The notes under the pieces are model-generated. The model had not been told where the DNA came from, did no database searches, and saw nothing but the letters and a program-made list of their open reading frames with translations. Made by a program: the position numbers and the translations under genes. Of a stretch of DNA of 48,349 nucleotides, positions 41,124 through 48,349 are shown one piece after another. Source of the stretch: Sva-07 sp041685755 (GTDB taxonomy: Bacteria > Actinomycetota > Acidimicrobiia > Acidimicrobiales > Ilumatobacteraceae); NCBI GenBank assembly GCA_041685755.1, contig JAWLFC010000010.1, positions 1-48,349 of the forward strand, written 5' to 3'. Numbering within the stretch: position 1 is the first letter of the stretch; each line of letters starts with the position of its first letter.

Positions 41124-42836
41124 ATGTTCAAGAAGCTGGCCATCGCGCTTTCGTCGCTGGCGTTCGTCGCTGTCCCGTTCGGTACAGCATCAGGGGGCCC
41201 GCCGGAGCGGGTCGGAGCCCCGGGTCACTCCGAGCGAGGGCAGCGGCCCGAGCCGCTCGACGCCCGACAGGGGATCGAAGTGGGGCGTGCTGCCGCGACC
41301 AACAGCCTCAATGGGATCTATGTGTCGCCCCACGACGGGAACGTCCATGTTGCCAGCGTCGGCGGTGACGAGATCACGGTGCACGACCCGAGGTCGGGCA
41401 GGATCCTCGATCGCATCGGACCGGAGCGCGGCGTCAACGGTCCCGACGACGTCTTCATCACCGACGACGGCACGATCTACTGGACCGAGATCCTCACCGG
41501 CGTCGTCGGGAAGCTCGATCCCGACGGCACGTTCAAGCGGCAGATGGTGGCGCCTGGGGTCAACCCGATCACCATGTCCGATGACGGCCGACTGTTCGTG
41601 AACCAGTTGTTCCTCGGTACCGGACTCTGGGAGCTCGACCCGAATCTCGTCGACCCACCCCAGCTGCTCAATCCAACCCTGGCCCTCAACTCGTTCGACT
41701 TCCAACCGGGTGATGATCAACACCTCTACGCCCCGTCGTTCTTCACCGGCGAGGTCCTGAAGATCGACGTCGACAACCCCGGAGCTCCCGAGGTGGTGGC
41801 GAACGTCGGTGGCGTCTCGTCCGCTGTGAAGTTCAACTCGCTGGGACAGGCATACGCCGTGAACATCGGCGAAGGCAAAGTCCTCGAGATCGACGTCTCC
41901 GGTGCCAACGCCAACGAGGTCGTGCTCGACGTCGTGGGCACGATCGACAACATCGCTTTCAGCACCGACGACGTTCTCTTCGTCGCCGTCGGAGCCGACA
42001 ACGAGATCATCCGCATCGACCCCAACGGTCACACGAGGACGATCACCCGGGCCGGCCTCGGACTGCCCGGAGACGTCGCCGTGTCACCGGACGGCACGGT
42101 GTGGGTGACCGAGCTGTTCGCGATGCGCGGCTACACACGCGGCAAGCAGCCGACGACGTCGTTCTACGACCGCTTCTCGGCACCGGGCACCGGGTTCGCC
42201 GGAGCCACCACCGTGGTTGCCGACGGCGACGACCTGTTGATCACGAGCGGCTTCACCAATGCCCTGCAGGTGCTGGATCCCGAGACGGGTGCAGTGTCGT
42301 TGGACATCCGCGACCTGTTGGGTGTGACCAACGCCATCCGCCACGAGGGCGACGTCGTCGCAGCGCAGCTCGTGACCGGCGCCGGTGACGCCAGTGTGGT
42401 CGAAGCCGAGGGAGGGCGCGACGTGGTCCTCGACAGCAGCATGACCATCGGCAGTATCGGAGTACCGCTGGTCGTGCCACTCGGTCTGGCGTCCGACGGC
42501 GACACGCTCTACGTCGGTGACTGGGCGACCGGCATCGTGTGGGCCGTCGACGACGGCGTCGTCGCCCCGCTGGCCACCGGCCGACAAGGCCTCGAGGGCA
42601 TGGTCGTCGACGGCGATCGACTCCTGGTCGTCGAGACCGGCCGCCAGCAGGTCACGGCCATCGACCTGGTGACCGGCGACGTGTCTCCCGTGATCGTCGG
42701 CCTCGACTATTCAGATCGTGTGACGCCTGGGTTCTTCCCCTTCGGCATCATGTCGGGTGTCGCCGTCGGTGAGCGATCGATCTACGTCTCCGACGATGGC
42801 GTGAACAAGGTGTACGAGTTCCGCCGCCGGCGCTGA
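41124..42836 (+). CDS. Secreted beta-propeller protein (NHL/SMP-30, ScyD/ScyE-like)
   Basis: 570 residues from ATG 41124 (AGGGG seven bases upstream). MFKKLAIALSSLAFVAVPFGTASG is a Sec signal. The rest is a run of repeated blades with patterns such as NGIYVSPHDGNVHVASVGGD, GPDDVFITDDGTIYWTEI, GDVAVSPDGTVWVTELFAM and LASDGDTLYVGDWATGIVWAVDDG, typical of six- or seven-bladed NHL/SMP-30-type propellers, close to the ScyD/ScyE family. Such proteins may be lactonases, strictosidine-synthase-like enzymes or binding scaffolds; the activity is not predictable. Two decayed C-terminal copies lie at 36961-37083 and 40867-40990, pointing to past duplication. It is divergent from the SARP-type regulator. 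Confidence 0.85.
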   Translation: MFKKLAIALSSLAFVAVPFGTASGGPPERVGAPGHSERGQRPEPLDARQGIEVGRAAATNSLNGIYVSPHDGNVHVASVGGDEITVHDPRSGRILDRIGPERGVNGPDDVFITDDGTIYWTEILTGVVGKLDPDGTFKRQMVAPGVNPITMSDDGRLFVNQLFLGTGLWELDPNLVDPPQLLNPTLALNSFDFQPGDDQHLYAPSFFTGEVLKIDVDNPGAPEVVANVGGVSSAVKFNSLGQAYAVNIGEGKVLEIDVSGANANEVVLDVVGTIDNIAFSTDDVLFVAVGADNEIIRIDPNGHTRTITRAGLGLPGDVAVSPDGTVWVTELFAMRGYTRGKQPTTSFYDRFSAPGTGFAGATTVVADGDDLLITSGFTNALQVLDPETGAVSLDIRDLLGVTNAIRHEGDVVAAQLVTGAGDASVVEAEGGRDVVLDSSMTIGSIGVPLVVPLGLASDGDTLYVGDWATGIVWAVDDGVVAPLATGRQGLEGMVVDGDRLLVVETGRQQVTAIDLVTGDVSPVIVGLDYSDRVTPGFFPFGIMSGVAVGERSIYVSDDGVNKVYEFRRRR

Positions 42837-43135
42837 CGACGGCTCCCCCGATCTGCAACCGAGCTCCCGCTCGAGCAGCCGTACGCTCCGGGTCTCGGGA
42901 GCCGGCGAAGCTCACAACGTTCGTGGACGGGCCATTCGAGAACGCGTGTGAAGACATCCTCGATCAGCTCCTCGCACAAGAGGATCCATGGGCGACTGGT
43001 ACGACATCGATCAATGCTCGAACCGACAACCTCCTCTTCGAGGGCGAGGGATCCAGAGCGCTCTCGACAGGCTTCTCCGGAACAGCGCAGCTGTCCGACA
43101 GCTATTCGGGCGGTTCGGGCGTCATGAACCGGCGG
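42837..43135. other. Intergenic region with no recognised feature
   Basis: These 299 bases separate the beta-propeller gene from vapC. I see no credible gene, promoter or strong terminator; open frames here lack start context and family resemblance. Confidence 0.5.
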
Positions 43136-43513
43136 TCAGGGATGGATCAACTCGACATGGTGGCCCGAAGCTGCCGCCAGCGTCTCGATGTCGGAACGAT
43201 CAACGGTGACGATCTCGTCGCCGTCGCTCGCGAGCAAGACAACGGCAGCGTCAATGACGTCGGACATACCAGCTCGGCCGAGCAGTCGCCCCGCAGCTCG
43301 ACCGAGCGGCTCATCGAGTGCGATGACGTCGGTGCCGCCGAGCGCCTGGGACAGGCGAGCTTGACGCGGGCCGCCGCGCCACACTTGCCCGAGAACTCCG
43401 GCATGGGTGATCGGAACCTCACCGCCCACCTGCGCAGCCTTCAGCCGGATCCACATCTGACGTTCGTTGCGTTCCAGCGCCACGAATGCTCCGCTGTCGA
43501 GCACAAGGGTCAC
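43136..43513 (-). CDS. vapC: VapC-type PIN-domain toxin
   Basis: A 125-residue PIN-domain ribonuclease. Acidic active-site residues are visible in VLDSGAFVALERNE (Asp6 and a Glu after it), SDVIDAAVVLLAS (Asp) and IVTVDRSDIETLAAA (Asp), in the right order and spacing. The middle block THAGVLGQVWRGGPRQARLS is typical of actinobacterial VapC. These toxins cut tRNA or rRNA to stop translation. The GTG start (43513) overlaps the antitoxin stop as GTGA once the false assembly gap is removed, so toxin translation is coupled to the antitoxin. Confidence 0.88.
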   Translation of the reverse strand: MTLVLDSGAFVALERNERQMWIRLKAAQVGGEVPITHAGVLGQVWRGGPRQARLSQALGGTDVIALDEPLGRAAGRLLGRAGMSDVIDAAVVLLASDGDEIVTVDRSDIETLAAASGHHVELIHP

Positions 43514-44011
43514 GCCGACCTCGTCGTTCGTGTTGCGGGCAGACGTTTGCCACGCACAACGCGTGCGTTCTCGCGATCGGCTCGCCGCTGACGGGTGATC
43601 TCCTCCTCGGTGATTTCGCCGAACTCATCCTCGTAGTCCGCGACCGCTGCAGCCAGGAGGGCGAGCTTGCGGTCTCGCAGGATCCTGNNNNNNNNNNNNN
43701 NNNNNNNNNNNNNNNNNNNNNNNNNNNNNNNNNNNNNNNNNNNNNNNNNNNNNNNNNNNNNNNNNNNNNNNNNNNNNNNNNNNNNNNTGACGGGTGATCT
43801 CCTCCTCGGTGATTTCGCCGAACTCATCCTCGTAGTCCGCGACCGCTGCAGCCAGGAGGGCGAGCTTGCGGTCTCGCAGGATCCTGTCCTCGAGCGCAGT
43901 GCTCACCCAACCGCTGACCGATTCTGCTTGTCCAGCCGCCACAGCTTGCTGACCTGCCTCGACGAGCGCTGGGTCGACCGTCACGGTGAGCCGTGTCTTT
44001 CTCGCTGTCAT
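43510..44011 (-). CDS. vapB: VapB-like antitoxin, interrupted by a false assembly gap
   Basis: From ATG 44011 the frame reads MTARKTRLTVTVDPALVEAG, a ribbon-helix-helix-type N-terminus, and continues to GEITEEEITR before running into the N block. The same 99 bases reappear on the other side of the Ns (43589-43687), and there the frame continues QRRADRENARVVRGKR to a stop at 43510. Collapsing the duplicated 99 bases and the Ns leaves 303 bases: a complete 100-residue antitoxin whose stop overlaps the vapC GTG. The Glu/Asp-rich middle and basic tail fit a toxin-neutralising region. The promoter and a palindrome lie just upstream. Confidence 0.82.
43589..43886. other. Assembly artefact: 100 Ns flanked by an exact 99-base duplication
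   Basis: Bases 43589-43687 and 43788-43886 are identical 99-mers flanking exactly 100 Ns (43688-43787). This is what results when two contigs overlapping by an assembler word length are scaffolded without merging. The real chromosome most likely has one copy and no gap. Confidence 0.88.
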
Positions 44012-44017
44012 ACCAAG

Positions 44018-44032
44018 ATACTACACAAGTAT
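44018..44032 (-). promoter_or_regulatory. vapBC promoter and operator
   Basis: ATACT-acaca-AGTAT (44018-44032) is an inverted repeat. Read on the minus strand it contains TAGTAT (44023-44018), a near-consensus -10 six bases before the ATG at 44011. Operator and -10 overlap, fitting VapBC autorepression and a leaderless mRNA. Confidence 0.6.
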
Positions 44033-44091
44033 GATCGGGTGCATATCACCGCAGACGGTCGGCGTCGTCGATGATGCCGATGGCGTCGCCT

Positions 44092-46764
44092 TCATCCATG
44101 CGATACCGGCTCGGCGAGTCGGTCGAGAGCGAACGCCACCACGTCGTCCCGGGTCATCCTTCGGCCGATCCGTCGCCGTTCGACGAAGCCGGGCGATCCT
44201 TCGACTGCCGCGATGGCGCGTTGGCGTAGTGCGTCGTCATCGGGCATGTGCACGGACTCGGCGTCGAGGAACCCGGCGACCCTGGCGGTGTCGTCGAGCG
44301 AGGACTGGTGCGCCCGGTACACCACGAACGCAGTCAGGGCTCGAAGGACGGGACCCCACGCGCGCTCCCGGAGGCCCACGGAGATGGTCTCCTCGATCTG
44401 TGCCGCAGTGTCGGGATGGTTCCCACTCGCCATCGCGATCGCCTTGAGACCCAGCGCCGCCGTCAGCGCCTTTCGTTCCCCGACCTGCCCCGCGAGTTCG
44501 ATGGCCTCGTCCAACAGCTCGATGGCGCTCTCGACATCGACGTCGTCATCGGTGAAGAACCTGCTCTGGGCGAAGCGGGCAACGAAGAGGTGCATGGGAC
44601 CGCCGAGCTGCTCGCTGATCGTCACGAACTGTTCCAGTGCAGCGGGTGCCGAGGGCTGGCCCACGTTGACATCCCAGAGCGCTCGCGCTGCGGACCATCG
44701 AACGAACGGACGCGCCTCCCCGTCGACCGTGTCCTGGACGTCCGGCATCAGGGCGGCGGCCTCGTCCGGTCGACCACCGAGCATGAGGCCGTACATGAGT
44801 GCGATCCGGCAGGAGCCGAGCGCGGTCGGGCCCTCGGCGAGCACCAGGCCTCGGCGGGCCAGGTCCAGACCGTCCTCGAGTCGTCCTTCGCCGAGTTCCC
44901 AAGCCGCCGCGTTACCCAGCACCCGGGACGTCATGTCATCTGGTGTGGCCACGAGAGCCAGGGTGTGAGTGCACCATTCGGCGTGCTCGGTCAGCAGACC
45001 GTGCTGGGCGTAGGCGGCGGTGTCGACGACGATGGCCTGGGAGCGCTGCACGTCGAGCGTCGCACATGACCATGCGTGTGCTGCGCGAATGTTGTCCCAG
45101 TCCTCTCGATACGCCGCGCGGGCGACGAGTTGATCGGGGCCCTCCCATTCGGCGAACAACTGCTCCGCCCGCGCCGTGTAGTGGGCGAGGTGGCGGTCCC
45201 GGACCGGTCCTGTCGACCCGCTGGCGTCGAGTCGTTCTTCGCCGTACTGGCGCAGTGTGTCGAGGAGTCGGTACCGGGTTCCACGGGCCGTCGCTTCCGC
45301 CATGATCATCGACTTGGCGACGAGTTCGCCGAGCAGGTCGATCACCTCGTCGCGTTCGATGTCGTCTCCGGTACCGATGGCTTCGGCCGCACCGAGATCG
45401 AATCCCCCTGCGAACACCGACATCCGGTCGAACAGGTTGCGCTCGGCGTCGGACAGCAGCCTGTAGGACCATGTCATCGTGGCCCGCAGCGTCTGGTGTC
45501 GCTCGAGGCCACCGCGTCCGCTGCTGCGAAGGAGGCGGAGTCGGTCGTCGAGGTTGGCGAGGATCTCCGTCGGGGTCAGTGACGTGGTGCGAGCAGCGGC
45601 CAGCTCGATCGCCAACGGGATGCCGTCGACGCGTTCGCAGATCGCGGCGATCACGTCGCGGTCGGCGCCGGACGAGTCGAACGAACTGTCAGCGGCGGCG
45701 GCTCTCAGCAGGAACAGGTCGACGGCGTCGGTTCGTTGCAGTGACGGAATGCGGATCACCTGCTCGCCGGGCACTCCCAGCGGCGCACGGCTGGTCGCCA
45801 GAATCGACACCTTGGGGCATTCGGCGACGATGCTCGCCACCAGGCGCGCGATGGGGGTGAGTACGTGCTCGCAGTTGTCGATGACCAGCAGCATGTGGCG
45901 GTCGGAGCACCACCCGACGATCGACTCATCGGGGGTGGCGCCGGCTGGGTTCGCGACGCCGAGTATGGCGGCGACCGCGCCGGGGACAGCGGCCGTGTCG
46001 GCGATCGCGCTCAAGTCGATGAACCAGGCACCGTCGACGAAGTCGTCGACCATTCGCCACCCGATCTCGATGGCCGCCCGCGTCTTTCCCACCCCGCCGG
46101 ATCCGGTGAGTGTGAAGGTGCGCGACGAGGCCGAATCGATCTGGCGCTGCAGCTCGGCAAGACTCCCCACCACCTCGGTCTGGAGCCGAGGAAGGTTGCC
46201 TGCAATCGACCTGGCCGACACGAGCGGCTGGTCGACCCAGGGGACGTCGGATACGGCGACGCCGAACGCATGAACCGGTTCGACGATCCCTCTCAGGTGT
46301 ACTCGCCCGAGATCGACGAGTTCTGCGGGGCTCGCCGGACCCACCGCCTCGGCGGTGGGGGCCGACATGACCGTCTGCCCGCCGTGCGCCGCACCCGTGA
46401 GTCGCGCCGCTCGATTCACGTGCGGGCCGAAGTAGTCGCCGCCCCGCTCGAATGCGTTCCCCGTGTGCAATCCGATCCGGACGCGGAGTTCCACCGAACC
46501 GGGCCACGGCTCGGCGAGCAGGCCACGCTGCACGTCGAGGGCAGCGGCGGTGGCGTCCGCGGCGCTGGTGAACACGGCTGCGAATCCGTCGCCGCCGGTC
46601 GCGAACACACGACCACCAGCGCCTTCGATCGAGCCCCGTACCAGCTCGTCGTGTCGCCTCAAGGCGCCGCCCATCAGCTCGGGATGCGTCTCCCAGAGAA
46701 GGGTGGAACCCTCGATGTCGGTGAACATGAACGTGACCGTCCCGGTCGGCGTCCCATCGTTCAT
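44092..46764 (-). CDS. Class III cyclase-like domain fused to nSTAND ATPase and TPR-like helical repeats
   Basis: 890 residues. Residues 1-170 are a cyclase homology domain (VTFMFTDIEGSTLLWETHPE, VFATGGDGFAAVF, GGDYFGPHVNRAARLTGAA). Both metal Asp positions remain, but the adenine-binding Lys expected before the second (VFKTxGDGF) is Ala. Residues about 205-480 are an NTPase of the NB-ARC/AAA type: Walker A LTGSGGVGKTRAAIE, Walker B MLLVIDNCEHVL, then LATSRAPLGVPGEQ and IPLAIELAAART. Residues about 560-890 are TPR-like helical repeats. Many relatives end in a LuxR helix-turn-helix; none is present here, so the output is probably protein interaction. GGTGAGG precedes the ATG. The 80 bases between it and vapB hold no gene. 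Confidence 0.85.
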   Translation of the reverse strand: MNDGTPTGTVTFMFTDIEGSTLLWETHPELMGGALRRHDELVRGSIEGAGGRVFATGGDGFAAVFTSAADATAAALDVQRGLLAEPWPGSVELRVRIGLHTGNAFERGGDYFGPHVNRAARLTGAAHGGQTVMSAPTAEAVGPASPAELVDLGRVHLRGIVEPVHAFGVAVSDVPWVDQPLVSARSIAGNLPRLQTEVVGSLAELQRQIDSASSRTFTLTGSGGVGKTRAAIEIGWRMVDDFVDGAWFIDLSAIADTAAVPGAVAAILGVANPAGATPDESIVGWCSDRHMLLVIDNCEHVLTPIARLVASIVAECPKVSILATSRAPLGVPGEQVIRIPSLQRTDAVDLFLLRAAAADSSFDSSGADRDVIAAICERVDGIPLAIELAAARTTSLTPTEILANLDDRLRLLRSSGRGGLERHQTLRATMTWSYRLLSDAERNLFDRMSVFAGGFDLGAAEAIGTGDDIERDEVIDLLGELVAKSMIMAEATARGTRYRLLDTLRQYGEERLDASGSTGPVRDRHLAHYTARAEQLFAEWEGPDQLVARAAYREDWDNIRAAHAWSCATLDVQRSQAIVVDTAAYAQHGLLTEHAEWCTHTLALVATPDDMTSRVLGNAAAWELGEGRLEDGLDLARRGLVLAEGPTALGSCRIALMYGLMLGGRPDEAAALMPDVQDTVDGEARPFVRWSAARALWDVNVGQPSAPAALEQFVTISEQLGGPMHLFVARFAQSRFFTDDDVDVESAIELLDEAIELAGQVGERKALTAALGLKAIAMASGNHPDTAAQIEETISVGLRERAWGPVLRALTAFVVYRAHQSSLDDTARVAGFLDAESVHMPDDDALRQRAIAAVEGSPGFVERRRIGRRMTRDDVVAFALDRLAEPVSHG

Positions 46765-46983
46765 TTCGACAACCTCACCGTCACAAGACTACGCGCTGGA
46801 CAACGACCGTCGTGGCGGCGTGATGCACCACGGATCGGCTGGTGCTCGGGGGCCGGGGAAGGAGTCGAACCCTCCGTCATCGACCAACCCGGTCGGCCCT
46901 CGAGCGCCAACCGATCCTCTTCTCCCATCATCGTGCGCCGATCGAGCGACCGCAGCAACGGTCGAACGTCACCTGTCCGGCGG
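46765..46983. other. Intergenic region upstream of the cyclase-nSTAND gene
   Basis: These 219 bases contain a minus-strand TAGTCT (possible -10 about 22 bases before the ATG at 46764). They also hold a minus-strand GGTTCGACTCC at about 46862-46873 that resembles a tRNA T-arm but cannot be folded into a tRNA. No gene is evident. Confidence 0.4.
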
Positions 46984-48349
46984 TCAGATCTCGCCGTTGC
47001 GCTGCATCCAGGCGAGCGAGAACCAGCCCGGCAGGATCGGCAGCCAGAACGTCACCAGCCGGAAGCTCAGCACCGCCGCCACCGCCGGGCCGCTCGCCAG
47101 GCCGAAGCCCGTCAGGCCGGCGATCAGCGCCGCCTCCAACGCGCCGAGGCCACCCGGTGTTGGGGCGAGGGTCGCGATCGCGACCGCCACGAGGTAGGCG
47201 GTACCGATCTGGGCCAACGTGAGACCACCACCGAACGCCTGCACGGAGCAGGCGATCGCCGCGACGTACGACAGGCTGATCCCCGTCGACCCGCCGAACA
47301 GCGCCACCACCCGGTCCGGGCGCTGGAACAGCGACGCGATCTGGCTGCCACCGGTGCGCAGGGCACCGAGCACCGGCCGTGCCACCTTCGTTCTCACCGG
47401 ACCGAACGCGAGGGCGACTCCGAGGGCTGCGAGCAGGATCGCCAGCACGAGCAGCACCGTCGACCCGGCCGGCAACGAGATGCCGCCGAGCCCCACCACG
47501 TCCTCTCCGCCCGAGCGGCCGGCCCAGACGATGAAGCCGGTCAGCAGCACGGCGTGCATGGCGAACCCGGCCAGGCCGTCGATCGTCACCGACGCTGCCG
47601 CTTCGGCGGGTCGCAGTCCGTTGCGCTGCAGGAAGCGGGCGTTGAGGGCGTACCCGCCGGCACCGGCGGGCCCGACGAGCCCGGCGAACGAGGATGCCGA
47701 TTGCGAACGGAGGTTGGAGGCGAACGGGATCGGCTGGGTGATGGCACCCTGGAACGAGATGGCGGCAAACACATAGGTCGCCATCGAGGCGAGGGCTGCC
47801 CCGACGAGCCAGAGCGGGCGGGCCTCGGCGAACGAATCGACGGTGTCGCCGAGGTTCGCGAGCTGCGGCAGCAGTGAGTAGAACGCGATCGTCGACGCGC
47901 CGATGATCAGGAGCGTTCGGGGGCGGACTCGCTCCAGGCGTTCGAGCTCCACGTCGGGTACACCGGTCGCCCGGCCGATCTCGCTACGCAGCTCGTCGAG
48001 CAACGACTTCGTCGCCTTGGCCCGCCCCCGCGTCGACGACGGGAGCGCCAGCGGCTGCAGCATCCGCAGCGAGTCGACCACCGGCTCCGGGCCGACGGCG
48101 TCGACGGCAGCTCGAACCGCGACCTCCGGTCCGACCACGATCGCGGTCTCGGTGAGCAGGCCGGCAACGTCGCGAGCGCGCTCGCGCGGTGACGGGGCGA
48201 TGTGCGAGCGGTGGAACGCCCGCAGCATCGGCAGGCCGTCGGCATCGACGCGCAACGAGTCGAACTCGAGGCGCCGGTGGGCCACACCGGCGGCGTGGAG
48301 TTCGCCGAGCAGGCGCCACAGCCGCTCGAGGAACTCGGGCGAACGGAGA
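46984..48349 (-). CDS. Kinase-like domain fused to LPG-synthase-type (UPF0104/AglD) membrane domain, 5' partial
   Basis: The frame is open to the window edge, so the N-terminus is missing. The visible part begins LRSPEFLERLWRLLGELHAA followed by GVAHRRLEFDSLRVDADGLPMLRAF, which resembles the catalytic-loop region of a protein kinase fold but with HRR in place of HRD. After a helical linker come about eight membrane helices of the lysylphosphatidylglycerol-synthase/flippase-like family, with GLVGPAGAGGYALNARFLQR and the typical TLAPTPGGLGALEAALIAGL. The cytoplasmic aminoacyl-transferase domain of MprF is absent after the helices. The family handles or flips lipids; the role of the kinase-like part is unknown. 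A start further upstream than any internal GTG is implied by the conserved sequence at the edge. Confidence 0.82.
   Translation of the reverse strand, partial: LRSPEFLERLWRLLGELHAAGVAHRRLEFDSLRVDADGLPMLRAFHRSHIAPSPRERARDVAGLLTETAIVVGPEVAVRAAVDAVGPEPVVDSLRMLQPLALPSSTRGRAKATKSLLDELRSEIGRATGVPDVELERLERVRPRTLLIIGASTIAFYSLLPQLANLGDTVDSFAEARPLWLVGAALASMATYVFAAISFQGAITQPIPFASNLRSQSASSFAGLVGPAGAGGYALNARFLQRNGLRPAEAAASVTIDGLAGFAMHAVLLTGFIVWAGRSGGEDVVGLGGISLPAGSTVLLVLAILLAALGVALAFGPVRTKVARPVLGALRTGGSQIASLFQRPDRVVALFGGSTGISLSYVAAIACSVQAFGGGLTLAQIGTAYLVAVAIATLAPTPGGLGALEAALIAGLTGFGLASGPAVAAVLSFRLVTFWLPILPGWFSLAWMQRNGEI

Noticed and set aside
42923..43591. A 222-codon plus-strand open frame
   Set aside because: It is antisense to vapC and part of vapB and lacks family resemblance; the minus-strand genes have clear motifs.
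43688..43787. A real sequence gap or a true tandem duplication in the antitoxin gene
   Set aside because: The flanks are identical over exactly 99 bases around exactly 100 Ns, and collapsing them restores a complete gene.
46840..46930. A minus-strand tRNA gene or tRNA relic (GGTTCGACTCC T-arm-like sequence)
   Set aside because: The T-arm is plausible, but no matching 5' acceptor strand, D arm or 7-base anticodon loop could be found at tRNA distances, and the sequence does not match the tRNA-Val 3' end as an attachment-site copy would.

Overview
The window is about 70% G+C by eye, with dense codon-biased genes, GTG starts and many 4-bp ATGA/GTGA gene overlaps. It contains the order comEA-comEC-holA-rpsT-lepA ... 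hrcA-dnaJ-rsmE ... hemW, a BldD-type regulator, a SARP/BTAD protein, a PaaX-type regulator, an F420-type LLM oxidoreductase and a PAC2 protein. Together these point to an actinobacterium. An Acidimicrobiia (Ilumatobacter-like) source is my best guess; it is an inference, not shown by the sequence.

Layout. 1-357: 3' end of a histone-deacetylase-family amidohydrolase. 494-6353: peptide/opine-type ABC importer operon (Tat lipoprotein binding protein, two permeases, one fused double ATPase). 6360-11072 (minus): four translationally coupled genes, namely two Gfo/Idh/MocA oxidoreductases (one with an extra N-terminal domain), an alpha/beta hydrolase, and an S51-like protein with a cysteinyl-tRNA-synthetase-like tail. 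11179-13917: Zn/Mn ABC importer. 14001-20187: lipoprotein, LLM oxidoreductase, PAC2 protein, phosphotransferase, thioredoxin-TPR protein, and a PaaX-like regulator divergent from a fatty-acid desaturase. 20262-34639: housekeeping block with competence proteins, DNA polymerase III delta, S20, LepA, an MFS exporter, flavodoxin, photolyase, HrcA (with a CIRCE-like operator), DnaJ, RsmE, BldD and HemW. 34622-35644: 2OG-Fe(II) oxygenase. 35671-35744: tRNA-Val(GAC).

From the tRNA to about 46.8 kb the content looks accessory. It holds a GAF-cyclase with an apparent 1-base frameshift, two decayed copies of a secreted beta-propeller protein beside the intact gene, a membrane SARP regulator fused to an extracellular solute-binding domain, a VapBC toxin-antitoxin pair cut by a false assembly gap, and a cyclase-nSTAND-TPR protein. 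The window ends inside a kinase-like/LPG-synthase-type membrane protein.

Two themes run through the window. Many genes start 6-10 bases after a TAnnnT hexamer with no Shine-Dalgarno, the signature of leaderless or near-leaderless transcripts. Several promoters also carry visible operators: CIRCE at hrcA, a 16-bp palindrome at bldD, a palindrome at vapB, and a palindrome at the SARP-binding-protein fusion.
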